Position numbers and translations under genes: made by a program. A model generated the notes under the pieces. The model was not told where the DNA came from. It searched no databases and worked only from the letters and a program-made list of their open reading frames with translations. 64,000 bases of DNA from Streptomyces luteogriseus. GTDB taxonomy: Bacteria > Actinomycetota > Actinomycetes > Streptomycetales > Streptomycetaceae. The DNA lies in NCBI RefSeq assembly GCF_014205055.1, contig NZ_JACHMS010000001.1, positions 7,282,501-7,346,500 of the forward strand. Reading direction: 5' to 3'. This document shows positions 45,050-53,772 of this stretch, in pieces (position 1 is the first letter of the stretch; each line of letters starts with the position of its first letter).

Positions 45050-45811
45050 ATGTCCACCACTGAGCAGCGGGTTGCCGTCGTGACCGGTGCCGCGCGCGGC
45101 ATCGGTGCCGCCACCGCCGTACGACTGGCCGCCGAGGGCCGCGCGGTCGCCGTGCTCGACCTCGACGAGGCGGCCTGCAAGGACACCGTCGAGAAGATCA
45201 CCGCCGCCGGCGGCAAGGCCATCGCCGTCGGGTGCGACGTCTCCGACGAGGCGCAGGTCGAGGCGGCCGTCGCGCGGATCGCCGAGGAGCTCGGCGCGCC
45301 GACGATCCTGGTCAACAACGCGGGCGTGCTGCGCGACAACCTGCTGTTCAAGATGAGCGTCTCCGACTGGGACACCGTCATGAACGTGCACCTGCGCGGC
45401 GCCTTCCTGATGTCCAAGGCCTGCCAGAAGCACATGGTGGACGCGGGCTTCGGCCGGATCGTCAACCTGTCGTCGTCGTCCGCGCTCGGCAACCGCGGCC
45501 AGGTGAACTACTCGGCCGCGAAGGCGGGTCTGCAGGGCTTCACCAAGACCCTGGCCAAGGAGCTCGGCAAGTTCGGCGTCACCGCCAACTCCGTCGCCCC
45601 CGGCTTCATCGCCACCGAGATGACCAAGGCCACCGCCGACCGCGTCGGCATGGGCTTCGAGGACTTCAAGGCCGCCGCCGCCACCCAGATCCCGGTGGCC
45701 CGGGTCGGTGAGCCGGAGGACATCGCCAACGCCATCGCCTTCTTCACCGGCGAGGCGGCCGGATTCGTCTCCGGCCAGGTGCTGTACGTGGCCGGCGGAC
45801 CGCTCGACTAG
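45050..45811 (+). CDS. fabG: 3-oxoacyl-[acyl-carrier-protein] reductase, SDR family
   Basis: 253 residues. The NAD(P)-binding TGAARGIG motif lies at 13-20; NNAG, the catalytic serine (LSSSSA) and YSAAK are all present, as is the FabG-type end SGQVLYVAGG. It reduces beta-ketoacyl thioesters with NADPH. Streptomyces has several fabG paralogues, so this is probably not the one serving bulk fatty-acid synthesis. ATG 45050 has GAGGAG eight bases upstream. It is followed after 13 bases by a second SDR gene; a promoter and a dyad precede it. Confidence 0.88.
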   Translation: MSTTEQRVAVVTGAARGIGAATAVRLAAEGRAVAVLDLDEAACKDTVEKITAAGGKAIAVGCDVSDEAQVEAAVARIAEELGAPTILVNNAGVLRDNLLFKMSVSDWDTVMNVHLRGAFLMSKACQKHMVDAGFGRIVNLSSSSALGNRGQVNYSAAKAGLQGFTKTLAKELGKFGVTANSVAPGFIATEMTKATADRVGMGFEDFKAAAATQIPVARVGEPEDIANAIAFFTGEAAGFVSGQVLYVAGGPLD

Positions 45812-45824
45812 AGGACGAACAGAC

Positions 45825-46583
45825 ATGACTTCCGTGGAACTCTCCGGCAAGGTCGCCCTCGTCACGGGCGCCAGCCGCGGCATCGGCTACGGCGTCGCCG
45901 AGGCCCTGGTCGCGCGCGGCGACCGCGTGTGCATCACCGGCCGGGGCGAGGACGCCCTCAAGGAGGCCGTCGAGCAGCTCGGCGCCGACCGCGCCATCTA
46001 CGTGGCGGGCAAGGCGCACGACGAAGCCCACCAGGCCGCGGCCGTCGAGCGCACGATGGAGGCCTTCGGTCGCGTCGACTACCTGGTCAACAACGCGGGC
46101 ACGAACCCCGTGTTCGGGCCGATCGCCGACCTCGACCTGAACGTCGCCCGCAAGGTCTTCGAGACCAACGTCGTCTCGGCGCTCGGCTTCGCCCAGCGGA
46201 CCTGGCACGCCTGGCAGAAGGACAACGGCGGCGCGATCGTCAACATCGCCTCCGTCGCGGGCCTGTCGCCCTCGCCGTTCATCGGCGCGTACGGCGTCAG
46301 CAAGGCCGCGATGATCAACCTGACCGTGCAGCTCGCACACGAGTTCGCGCCCAAGGTGCGGGTCAACGCGATCGCCCCGGCGGTCGTGAAGACCAAGTTC
46401 GCCCAGGCCCTGTACGAGGGCCGGGAGGAGGAGGCCGCGGCGGCCTACCCGCTGGGCCGGCTGGGCGTGCCCTCCGACATCGGGGGCGCTGCCGCGTTCC
46501 TCACCTCCGAGCAGTCCGACTGGGTCACCGGCCAGACGCTCGTGGTGGACGGCGGCATCTTCCTCAACGCCGGAACCGGCTGA
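45825..46583 (+). CDS. SDR family oxidoreductase
   Basis: 252 residues, classical SDR: TGASRGIG near 14-21, NNAGTNP, the catalytic serine in NIASVAGLSP, YGVSK and the end WVTGQTLVVDGG. The substrate is not evident; NNAG-T-NP and the lack of FabG-specific features suggest a dehydrogenase of a small alcohol or acyl intermediate. It begins 13 bases after fabG and shares its transcript, so the two may act in one pathway. Confidence 0.88.
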   Translation: MTSVELSGKVALVTGASRGIGYGVAEALVARGDRVCITGRGEDALKEAVEQLGADRAIYVAGKAHDEAHQAAAVERTMEAFGRVDYLVNNAGTNPVFGPIADLDLNVARKVFETNVVSALGFAQRTWHAWQKDNGGAIVNIASVAGLSPSPFIGAYGVSKAAMINLTVQLAHEFAPKVRVNAIAPAVVKTKFAQALYEGREEEAAAAYPLGRLGVPSDIGGAAAFLTSEQSDWVTGQTLVVDGGIFLNAGTG

Positions 46584-46781
46584 CGAGGACCGCGTACGCG
46601 GATCGGCACGGGCGCCCGTTGACACAAACGGCGCCCGTGTCGGCGTAAAAGCACCGCAAAGCGCGATGACAACGTCGTCAAAGGTTTATCGATCAAGAGG
46701 TCATGGACGGGGAGGGTCAGCGGGCCCGGCACTGCGGTATGGTCTGCCGACCCTTGGTATGGCAGATCGAGGAGCGTGCGC

Positions 46782-48368
46782 GTGTTCAAGCGGAACCGGT
46801 GCCTGTGGCAGGTGGCGGCCATCGCGTCCATATCGTCCCTGCTCGCCGGGTGCGGCGTGCTGTCGTCCGACACCCCGGAGGACGAAGGACCGATTGTCCT
46901 GGGCACCACCAGTGCCCCCAGCACGCTCGACCCTGCCGCGTCGTGGGACAGCTCCTGGGAGCTGTTCCGCAACATCTACCAGACGCTGCTGAGCTACCCG
47001 ACGGGTGCGAGCGACCCCCAGCCGGACGCCGCAGAGCAGTGCGGCTTCAGCGACTCCTCGAACCAGGTCTACCGCTGCGAGCTGCGCGAGGGCCTGAAGT
47101 TCTCCAACGGAGACGCGCTCGACGCCCGGGCGGTGAAGTACTCGTTCGACCGGATTCGCAAGATCAACGTCAACGGTGGCCCCGCGGGTCTGCTGGGCAG
47201 CCTCGAGCGGGTCCAGGCGCCGAACGACCGCGAGGTGATCTTCCACCTCAACAAGCCGGACGCCACCTTCCCGTTCGTGCTCGCCACCCCCGCCATGTCG
47301 ATCGTGTCCCCGGAGGCCTACCCGGAGAACAGCCTGCGCAAGGGCAGTGACGTCGTCGGGTCCGGGCCGTACACCCTCGACTCGTACTCCGACGGCAAGG
47401 AAGCCGTCCTCGTGCGCAACGACTCCTACAAGGGCTACGCGGAGCGCCGGAACGACGCGGTGACCGTCCGCTACTTCCAGGACTCCGCCACCATGGTGAA
47501 GGCCCTGCGGGACGAGAAGATCGACGTGACCTACCGCGGTCTGGCCGCGGGCGACGTCGTCGAGCTCCAGAGCAAGTCCTCCAAGGACGAGGAGATCCAG
47601 CTCGTCGAGGGCACCGGCACCGACATCAACTATCTGGTGTTCAACCCGAAGGACTCCTGGGCGAACAAGAAGGCCGTGCGCCAGGCCATCGCGCAGGTTG
47701 TCGACCGGGCGGCGATCGCCCACAAGGTCTACAAGGACACCGTCGACCCGCTGTACTCCATGGTCCCCAAGGGCCTCACCGGCCACACCACGGGCTTCTT
47801 CGACGACTACGGCGACCCCGACGTCGCCAAGGCCCGCAAGATCCTCACCGAGGCGGGCATCAACCAGCGCGTCCCGCTCACCTTCTGGTACACGAGCGAC
47901 CGCTACGGCTCCGAGACCGCCGGGGAGTTCAAGGAGCTGAAGCGCCAGCTCGAGGCTTCCGGCCTGTTCTCGATCAGCCTGAAGAACCGCCCCTGGAAGA
48001 CCTACGTCGAGGGCTACCAGAAGGGCGAGTACCCGGTGTTCGGGCGCGGTTGGTTCCCCGACTTCCCGGACGCCGAGAACTTCATCGCGCCGTTCGTCGG
48101 CGACCAGAACGCCCTCGGCACGCCCTACCCGGCCCCCGAGATCACCGGCGATCTGCTGCCCCGCTCGCGCCGGGAGAGCGACCGCGCGAACGTGGAGAAG
48201 GAGTTCGAGGAGGCCCAGCGGATCCTCGTGGACGACGCGCGGCTGCTGCCGCTGTGGCAGGGCCGGCAGTACGTGGCGGCCAGCCGGGACGTCTCGGGCG
48301 CCGAGCGGGCCCTGGACCCGTCGACGATCATGATGCTGTGGGAGCTGCACCGCAAGACCGCCTGGTAG
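46782..48368 (+). CDS. ABC transporter substrate-binding lipoprotein, oligopeptide (family 5) type
   Basis: 528 residues. A lipoprotein signal with lipobox SLLAGC (cysteine 24) precedes a family 5 solute-binding domain (ILGTTSAPSTLDPA-like start, VYRCELREGLKFSNGDALDARAVKYSFDRI). It would bind peptides or similar ligands outside the cell. No permease or ATPase gene is adjacent, so it is an orphan component. GTG 46782 is chosen because GAGGAG is seven bases upstream; GTG 46776 would overlap that site. Two GGTATGG copies 20 bp apart (46736, 46756) precede it. Confidence 0.88.
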   Translation: MFKRNRCLWQVAAIASISSLLAGCGVLSSDTPEDEGPIVLGTTSAPSTLDPAASWDSSWELFRNIYQTLLSYPTGASDPQPDAAEQCGFSDSSNQVYRCELREGLKFSNGDALDARAVKYSFDRIRKINVNGGPAGLLGSLERVQAPNDREVIFHLNKPDATFPFVLATPAMSIVSPEAYPENSLRKGSDVVGSGPYTLDSYSDGKEAVLVRNDSYKGYAERRNDAVTVRYFQDSATMVKALRDEKIDVTYRGLAAGDVVELQSKSSKDEEIQLVEGTGTDINYLVFNPKDSWANKKAVRQAIAQVVDRAAIAHKVYKDTVDPLYSMVPKGLTGHTTGFFDDYGDPDVAKARKILTEAGINQRVPLTFWYTSDRYGSETAGEFKELKRQLEASGLFSISLKNRPWKTYVEGYQKGEYPVFGRGWFPDFPDAENFIAPFVGDQNALGTPYPAPEITGDLLPRSRRESDRANVEKEFEEAQRILVDDARLLPLWQGRQYVAASRDVSGAERALDPSTIMMLWELHRKTAW

Positions 48369-48379
48369 GCGGTCGGGGC

Positions 48380-48395
48380 CCCGGGTTTTCCCGGG
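48380..48395 (+). terminator. Small terminator hairpin
   Basis: CCCGGG-TTTT-CCCGGG directly after the binding-protein stop. Short, but it separates that gene from the ung promoter. Confidence 0.45.
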
Positions 48396-48399
48396 CGCG

Positions 48400-48422
48400 T
48401 TGTCAGTGGTCGCCTGTAGGTT
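48400..48422 (+). promoter_or_regulatory. RecA-NDp/PafBC-type DNA-damage promoter of ung
   Basis: TTGTCAGTGG at 48400-48409 followed, at the exact family spacing, by TAGGTT at 48417-48422 (consensus TTGTCAGTGGC-N6-TAGggT; only one base in each element differs). The start codon of ung is 41 bases downstream. Confidence 0.78.
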
Positions 48423-48462
48423 CTGTGGCCTGGAAGTGACCGCACATCGTGAGGACGTTGAC

Positions 48463-49146
48463 GTGACCGACATCGCCATGCTGCCCGAGTCCTGGCGCGG
48501 GGTTCTGGGCGACGAACTGCAGCAGCCCTGGTTCAAGGAGCTGACGGAGTTCGTCGAGGAGGAGCGGGCGAAGGGTCCCGTCTATCCGCCGCGCGAGGAG
48601 GTCTTCGCGGCGCTGGACGCCACGCCGTACGAACGGGTCAAGGTCCTGATCCTCGGTCAGGACCCGTACCACGGCGACGGGCAGGGGCACGGGCTGTGCT
48701 TCTCGGTCCGGCCGGGTGTGCGGGTCCCGCCGTCCCTGCGCAACATCTACAAGGAGATGCACCAGGAACTGGGCACGCCGATCCCGGACAACGGCTATCT
48801 GATGCCGTGGGCCGAGCAGGGCGTCCTGCTGCTCAACGCGGTGCTCACGGTCCGCGCCGGCGAGGCCAACTCCCACAAGGGCCGCGGCTGGGAGAAGTTC
48901 ACCGACGCGGTGATCCGGGCCGTGGCCGAGCGCCCCGACCCGGCGGTCTTCGTGCTGTGGGGCAACTACGCGCAGAAGAAGCTGCCCCTGATCGACGAGT
49001 CCCGGCACGTCGTGGTCAAGGGTGCGCACCCCTCGCCCCTGTCGGCGAAGAAGTTCTTCGGCTCGCGCCCCTTCACGCAGATCGACGAGGCGGTGGCGGC
49101 GCAGGGGCACACGCCGATCGACTGGACGATCCCGAACCTGGGCTGA
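48463..49146 (+). CDS. ung: Uracil-DNA glycosylase, family 1
   Basis: 227 residues, the full catalytic domain. The water-activating aspartate is D67 in GQDPYHG and the second catalytic histidine is H189 in HPSPLSAKKFFG; the uracil pocket motif LLLNAVLTV is present. It removes uracil from DNA, starting base-excision repair, which matters in a GC-rich genome where cytosine deamination is frequent. GTG 48463 has GAGGA upstream; longer readings run through the promoter. The promoter matches the DNA-damage type found upstream of dinB. Confidence 0.95.
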   Translation: MTDIAMLPESWRGVLGDELQQPWFKELTEFVEEERAKGPVYPPREEVFAALDATPYERVKVLILGQDPYHGDGQGHGLCFSVRPGVRVPPSLRNIYKEMHQELGTPIPDNGYLMPWAEQGVLLLNAVLTVRAGEANSHKGRGWEKFTDAVIRAVAERPDPAVFVLWGNYAQKKLPLIDESRHVVVKGAHPSPLSAKKFFGSRPFTQIDEAVAAQGHTPIDWTIPNLG

Positions 49147-49276
49147 GGCGCCGACGCCCGCCCAAGGTACGGCCGTGCCGTGACGGGCCCGGTGCCGTCC
49201 GGAGCCGCCTGAGCCGGATCGCCCCCGCCTGCGGTTAGCGTCGGCAGCAACAGCCGGCGAGTGCGCGGAGGACGTC

Positions 49277-49777
49277 GTGGCGGAGCGGCAGGAGCAGACG
49301 GCGCCGGATGCCGTGCTGACGCGGATCGGGCAGGTCGTCATGCTGCACCACGCCGGGGACCGGGAGGAGGCGCGGCACCGGCTCCTCGCCCTGTGGGCGG
49401 AGCTCGGCGAGCACGGCGACCCGCTGCACCGCTGCACTCTCGCCCACTACCTGGCCGACACCCAGGACGACCCGGCGGACGAACTGGCCTGGGACCTGCG
49501 CGCGTTGACGGCTGCCGAGGAGGCCGGGCAGGAGGCCCTCGCGGTGACCGCGGTGGTCGCGCTCTACCCCTCCCTGCACCTGAACCTGGCCGAGGACTAC
49601 ATCAGACTCGATCGCCGCGACGCCGCACGCACGCACCTGCGGTGGGCCCGGGAAGCCGCCCTCGCCCTCACCGACGACAGCTACGGCGAGGGCGTGTGGG
49701 CGGCCATCGGGCGGCTGGAGTCCCGGCTGGGGGAGGACGGCCCGGGGGCGTGGACGCCACCGCGGCAGCGGCCCTGA
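49277..49777 (+). CDS. Hypothetical protein with TPR-like helices
   Basis: 166 residues, nearly all alpha-helical, with helix pairs resembling tetratricopeptide repeats (LTRIGQVVMLHHAGDREEARHRLLALWAELGEHGDPLHRCTLAHYLADT; LNLAEDYIRLDRRDAARTHLRWAREAA). Probably a protein-interaction module; no enzyme motif, signal or membrane helix. GTG 49277 has GGAGGA six bases upstream. It stands between ung and a convergent lipoprotein gene. Confidence 0.8.
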   Translation: MAERQEQTAPDAVLTRIGQVVMLHHAGDREEARHRLLALWAELGEHGDPLHRCTLAHYLADTQDDPADELAWDLRALTAAEEAGQEALAVTAVVALYPSLHLNLAEDYIRLDRRDAARTHLRWAREAALALTDDSYGEGVWAAIGRLESRLGEDGPGAWTPPRQRP

Positions 49778-49795
49778 GAGGGTGGGTGCGGTGGG

Positions 49796-50317
49796 TCAAC
49801 GCCCGTAGGTGTCACGGCAGATCGTCGCCTCCGGGCTGTCCGCCCGCCACCCCCCGTAGCGCCTGCCCAGCGCGCACACGTCCGAGCTGTCCGGGACGCT
49901 CCGGCGGACGTCCTGCCGTACCGACTCCGACACGTCCGCAGGACGGGGGCGCGACCGCTGGGGGCTGCGGGGGCCGGGCTCGGGGTGGTCCGGACGGGCG
50001 GGGCGCGGGCGGGCGTCGTGGTGGCCGGGCTGTGACGTGTCCTGTTCCGGAGAGACCGCCGGGGGTGTCGGGGCTCGGCGGGACGCCGGCACGCTCGGCT
50101 TTGGACGCTGGGACGCCTCTTCGATGAGTTGCAGGGCTTCCCTGGCCGGGGCCTGCACGATCTGTGTCTCCGCCTCGCCCTCCGGCTGAGGCGCCGACGG
50201 CCGGGACGGGGCCGCCGAGGGCGCCGGCGCCGAGGGTCGCGGGACCGTCGTACAGCCGGAGAGGGCCGAGACCGCCACGGTCACCAGGAGCGTCGCTGTG
50301 GTCGTCGTTCGATGCAC
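49796..50317 (-). CDS. Putative secreted lipoprotein with Pro-rich linker
   Basis: 173 residues. The signal (TTTTATLLVTVAVSALSGC) ends in a lipobox. About 100 residues of Pro/Arg/Ser-rich disordered sequence follow. The folded part is a short C-terminal cysteine-containing segment (DVCALGRRYGGWRADSPEATICRDTYGR) whose two cysteines probably pair. That tail resembles ones on other Streptomyces secreted proteins; its function is unknown. GTG 50317 is chosen as the last start before the signal. Confidence 0.72.
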   Translation of the reverse strand: MHRTTTTATLLVTVAVSALSGCTTVPRPSAPAPSAAPSRPSAPQPEGEAETQIVQAPAREALQLIEEASQRPKPSVPASRRAPTPPAVSPEQDTSQPGHHDARPRPARPDHPEPGPRSPQRSRPRPADVSESVRQDVRRSVPDSSDVCALGRRYGGWRADSPEATICRDTYGR

Positions 50318-50441
50318 CCGCGCAACTCTGGTGCGTCCGGCCCGCGGTGGGGCGACGGACAGGCGGAGGTTGCCCCGCACGGGTGATCTCGCGCCCCGTA
50401 CGGAGGGCGCCGGTGTGACAGGGGTGACGGCAGGGGCGGCG

Positions 50442-50954
50442 TCAGTCGCCGGTCGCGCCGTCGACGCGCTCGCGGAGCAGGTCGGCGTGGCCGTTGTGCC
50501 GCGCGTACTCCTCGATCATGTGCGTGTAGAGCCACCGCAGGTTGAAGCGCTCGCCGGTGCGTCGGTGCTTGCCCTCGGTGATGTCGTCCAGGCCGAAGCG
50601 GGCCGCGTTGCGCCGGGCGGTCTCGATCTCGGACTGCCAGGTGGCGTACGCCTCTTCCCACGTGTCGGACTCGGAGAGATGGAACTCGCCGTCCGGGTCC
50701 TCCTCGGTGTAGTAGATCGGGCCGGCGTCCTCGGCCGTGAGCACCTTGCGGAACCAGCCCCGCTCGACCTCCGCCATGTGCCGCACCAGCCCCATCAGGC
50801 TCAGCTCGGACGGCTCCACAGCGGCGGTGCGCAACTGGGCATCGGTCAGGCCCTCGCACTTCCAGGCGAGGGTCTGGCGGTGGTAGTCCAGCCAGCCCTC
50901 CAGCATCGTGCGCTCGTCTGCGGTGGTGGCGGGCTCTCGGCGTTCGTTGGTCAT
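50442..50954 (-). CDS. DinB family (DUF664) protein, possible mycothiol-dependent transferase
   Basis: 170 residues, four-helix DinB fold with the metal-binding histidines visible in LMGLVRHMAEVERGWF and WLYTHMIEEYARHNGHADLLRE. In actinobacteria this DUF664 branch includes mycothiol-dependent S-transferases, a likely detoxification role. It is not the DinB polymerase. ATG 50954 has GGAAAGGA upstream. It runs in the same direction as the TetR gene next to it, 42 bases downstream of that gene's stop. Confidence 0.85.
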   Translation of the reverse strand: MTNERREPATTADERTMLEGWLDYHRQTLAWKCEGLTDAQLRTAAVEPSELSLMGLVRHMAEVERGWFRKVLTAEDAGPIYYTEEDPDGEFHLSESDTWEEAYATWQSEIETARRNAARFGLDDITEGKHRRTGERFNLRWLYTHMIEEYARHNGHADLLRERVDGATGD

Positions 50955-50996
50955 GGACGCATCCTTTCCGAGTCGCCTTCGCCGCACCACGGGTTT

Positions 50997-51587
50997 TCAG
51001 TGCCCGAGCATTCCCACCAGCAGTTCCCGCAGCCCGGCCCGGATCTCCTCCAGGCTCGGTGTGTCCGTGCCGAACGACCCCGCCACGCAGCTGAACAGCA
51101 GGCCGTCCGCCCAGGCGATCAGCGACAGGGTGTGCCGGGCCGGGTCCGTCGAGCCCATGCCGGTGACCAGGGCGGTCAGTTGGTCCCGGAAGCGGGCGCC
51201 CGTGGCGTCGAAGAAGGCCCGCAGCTCGGGGCGGCGCGTCGCCTCCAGGGCCAGTTCGTACCGGGCGAGGGTGAGCGCGCGGTTGTTCGTCAGGGCCCGG
51301 TGGGCCGCCAGGGCCAGTGCGTCCGCCAGGGAGCCGGTCCCGGCCGCGGGGTCCGGCATCTCGTGCAGGGCCAGCACCCGCGCCTCACGGTCGGCCAGCC
51401 GTCGCACCGCCAGTTCCAGCAGGGCCTGCCGGGTCCGGGCGAGGTTCGACGTGGAGCCCTGGGGGAGTGCGGCCGCCTCGTCCACCGCCCGGTGCGTGAG
51501 GCCGCGCATCCCGCGCTCGGCGAGCAGGGCGAGGGCGGTGTCGGCGACGAGGTCGGAGCGGCTGGGACCGGCGTTGCTTACGGACAT
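50997..51587 (-). CDS. TetR family transcriptional repressor
   Basis: 196 residues. The HTH reads LLAERGMRGLTHRAVDEAAALPQGSTSNLARTRQALLELAV, followed by a helical ligand-binding domain. It is divergent from an FAD monooxygenase gene, with two copies of ACTACA-CC/GG-TGTAGT between the genes, which are almost certainly its operators. It would be released by a ligand of the monooxygenase pathway. ATG 51587 is used; GTG 51596 is possible. A DinB-family gene follows on the same strand. Confidence 0.9.
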   Translation of the reverse strand: MSVSNAGPSRSDLVADTALALLAERGMRGLTHRAVDEAAALPQGSTSNLARTRQALLELAVRRLADREARVLALHEMPDPAAGTGSLADALALAAHRALTNNRALTLARYELALEATRRPELRAFFDATGARFRDQLTALVTGMGSTDPARHTLSLIAWADGLLFSCVAGSFGTDTPSLEEIRAGLRELLVGMLGH

Positions 51588-51607
51588 GGGGCTCACGCTA
51601 CCCGTCC

Positions 51608-51652
51608 GACTACACCTGTAGTAACGTCGACGGCGTCACTACAGGTGTAGTC
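51608..51652. promoter_or_regulatory. Double TetR operator
   Basis: GACTACACCTGTAGT (51608-51622) and its exact reverse complement (51638-51652), 30 bp apart. Each copy is itself a dyad (ACTACA-nn-TGTAGT). They cover the promoter region of both the TetR and the monooxygenase genes. Confidence 0.85.
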
Positions 51653-51669
51653 GCACTCGAGGAGGAGTC

Positions 51670-52854
51670 ATGGCACAGTCCGGGCACGCCGTCGTGATCG
51701 GCGGCGGTATCGGAGGCCTGACGGCCGCGGTCGCCCTGCACCGGCGGGGCCTGCGGGTCACCGTGCTGGAGCGGGCCCGTTCGCTGGAGCCGGTCGGCGC
51801 GGCGATCTCCCTCGCGCCCAACTCCCTGCGCGCGCTGGACGTCATCGGCCTCGGCGACGAGATCCGCGGTCTCGCCGCCTGGTCGGGGGACGGGGGCCTG
51901 CGCGCTCCGGGCGGGCGGTGGTTCTCCCGCTCCTCAGCCGAAGCGGCCGCCGCGCGCTTCGGCGGCCCGCTCGTCCTGCTGCCCCGCGCCACCCTGATCG
52001 AGCGTCTCGCCGCCCTGCTCCCGGCGGACGCCGTCCGCACGGACGCCACCGCGGTGCTCGCCGACAGCGGAGGACCCGGCCGGACGGCCCGCGTCACGAC
52101 CGCGGACGGCGCACTCGAAGCGGACCTGGTGGTCGGTGCGGACGGCGTCCGGTCCGCCGTGCGCGGGGCACTCTTCCCCGGCCACCCGGGGCCCGTCTAC
52201 TCAGGCTTCACCACCTGGCGGGTCATGATCCCCGTCCCCGGCGCCCGGTTCGCCTCGCACGAGACCTGGGGTCGGGGCAGCCTCTGGGGCACCCACCCGC
52301 TGAAGGACGGCCGCGTCTACGCCTACGGCGCCGCCCTGACCCCCGCAGGCGGCCGGGCGCCCGACGACGAGAAGTCCGAGCTGCTGCGCCGCTTCGGCGA
52401 CTGGCACGACCCGATCCCCGCCGTGCTCGCCGCCGCCCGGCCCGAAGACGTCCTGCGCCACGACGTCCACCACCTCGCCGAACCCCTGCCCGCCTACCAC
52501 CACGGCCGGGCCGCCCTGCTCGGCGACGCCGCGCACGCCATGCCCCCGAGCCTCGGCCAGGGCGGCAACCAGGCGATCGAGGACGCCGTCGTGCTCGCCC
52601 ACCACTACGACGACCTCGCCGCCTACACCGCCGCGCGGCTGCCGCGTACGACCGCGATCGCACGCCAGGCCGTGCGGACGGCCCGGCTCAGCCTCATGAG
52701 CAGCCGGGCCGGCATCGCCGTGCGCGACACGGCCGTCGCCGCACTGTCGAAGGCCGGGCCCGCCCTGTTCCTGCGCAGCTTCGACGGCATCGCCGACTGG
52801 GCGCCCCCGCAGCGGCCGTATGCTTCCGGGCAGACCCCGGCAGGCAACCGTTGA
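51670..52854 (+). CDS. FAD-dependent monooxygenase (aromatic hydroxylase type)
   Basis: 394 residues. The FAD dinucleotide fold GGGIGGLTAAVAL (12-24), the DG motif (VVGADGVRSAVR) and the GD motif (ALLGDAAHAMPPSLGQGGNQAIEDA) are all present, as in p-hydroxybenzoate-hydroxylase-type enzymes. It uses NAD(P)H and oxygen to hydroxylate a ring compound; which one is unknown. GAGGAGGAG precedes the ATG, and two operators precede that. An oxidoreductase gene follows 12 bases later. Confidence 0.9.
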   Translation: MAQSGHAVVIGGGIGGLTAAVALHRRGLRVTVLERARSLEPVGAAISLAPNSLRALDVIGLGDEIRGLAAWSGDGGLRAPGGRWFSRSSAEAAAARFGGPLVLLPRATLIERLAALLPADAVRTDATAVLADSGGPGRTARVTTADGALEADLVVGADGVRSAVRGALFPGHPGPVYSGFTTWRVMIPVPGARFASHETWGRGSLWGTHPLKDGRVYAYGAALTPAGGRAPDDEKSELLRRFGDWHDPIPAVLAAARPEDVLRHDVHHLAEPLPAYHHGRAALLGDAAHAMPPSLGQGGNQAIEDAVVLAHHYDDLAAYTAARLPRTTAIARQAVRTARLSLMSSRAGIAVRDTAVAALSKAGPALFLRSFDGIADWAPPQRPYASGQTPAGNR

Positions 52855-52866
52855 GGAGATCACCCC

Positions 52867-53772
52867 GTGAAGGTCGGCTGCATCGGACTCGGTGACATCG
52901 CGCAGAAGGCCTACCTCCCGGTCCTCGCCTTCCAGCCCGGGGTCGAACTGCATCTGCAGACCCGTACGCCCGCCACGCTGGACCGGGTCGCACAGGGGCT
53001 GCACATCCCGCCGGAGCGGCGGCACAGCACCCTGGACTCCCTGCTCGCGGCGGGCCTGGACGCGGCCTTCGTGCACGCGCCCACGCTCGTGCACCCGGAG
53101 ATCGTGACGCGACTGCTGGAGGCGGGCGTACCGACCTACGTCGACAAGCCGCTCGCCTACGAACTCGACGACTCCGCGCGGCTGGTGACGCTCGCCGAGG
53201 AGCGGGACGTGAGCCTCGCGGTCGGCTTCAACCGGCGCTACGCCCCCGGCTACACGCAGTGCGCGGACCACCCGCGCGAGCTGATCCTGATGCAGAAGAA
53301 CCGCATCGGGCTGCCGGAGGAACCCCGCTCGATGATCCTCGACGACTTCATCCACGTCGTCGACACCCTCCGGTTCCTGGTGCCCGGCGAGGTCGACGAC
53401 GTGACCGTGCGCGCCCGGGTCCGGGACGGGCTGCTGCACCATCTGGTGCTCCAGCTCGCCGGGGACGGCTTCACCGCGCTCGGCGTGATGAACCGGCTCA
53501 GCGGGTCCGCCGAGGAGGTCCTCGAGGTGTCCGGGCAGGACACCAAACGGCAGGTGGTCAATCTCGCCGAGGTCATCGACCACAAGGGGCAGCCGACCGT
53601 GCGGCGGCGCGGGGACTGGGTTCCGGTGGCCCGCCAGCGCGGGATCGAGCAGGCGGTGCTCGCGTTCCTGGACGCGGTCAGGGCGGGCAGGGTGCTCAGC
53701 GCCCGGGACGCGCTGGAGACCCATGAACTGTGCGAGCGGGTGGTACGCGCGGTTCAGGAGCGGACCGCCTGA
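52867..53772 (+). CDS. Gfo/Idh/MocA family oxidoreductase
   Basis: 301 residues. The NAD(P)-binding Rossmann fold GCIGLGDIAQKAYLP at the start and the family motif VDKPLAYE are present. Most members oxidise or reduce sugars or inositols. The GTG lies 12 bases after the monooxygenase stop, with GGAG upstream, so the two are co-transcribed under the TetR operators. The last 77 bases overlap the 3' end of the convergent lnt gene. Confidence 0.88.
   Translation: MKVGCIGLGDIAQKAYLPVLAFQPGVELHLQTRTPATLDRVAQGLHIPPERRHSTLDSLLAAGLDAAFVHAPTLVHPEIVTRLLEAGVPTYVDKPLAYELDDSARLVTLAEERDVSLAVGFNRRYAPGYTQCADHPRELILMQKNRIGLPEEPRSMILDDFIHVVDTLRFLVPGEVDDVTVRARVRDGLLHHLVLQLAGDGFTALGVMNRLSGSAEEVLEVSGQDTKRQVVNLAEVIDHKGQPTVRRRGDWVPVARQRGIEQAVLAFLDAVRAGRVLSARDALETHELCERVVRAVQERTA

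Noticed and set aside
46736..46762. GGTATGG direct repeats as a promoter or operator
   Set aside because: Seven-base copies 20 bp apart are short, and no matching -35 element was found; too weak to list separately.
50442..50954. SOS polymerase because of the name DinB
   Set aside because: This is the DUF664 helical-bundle DinB family, unrelated to polymerase IV, and no damage-type promoter is seen upstream.
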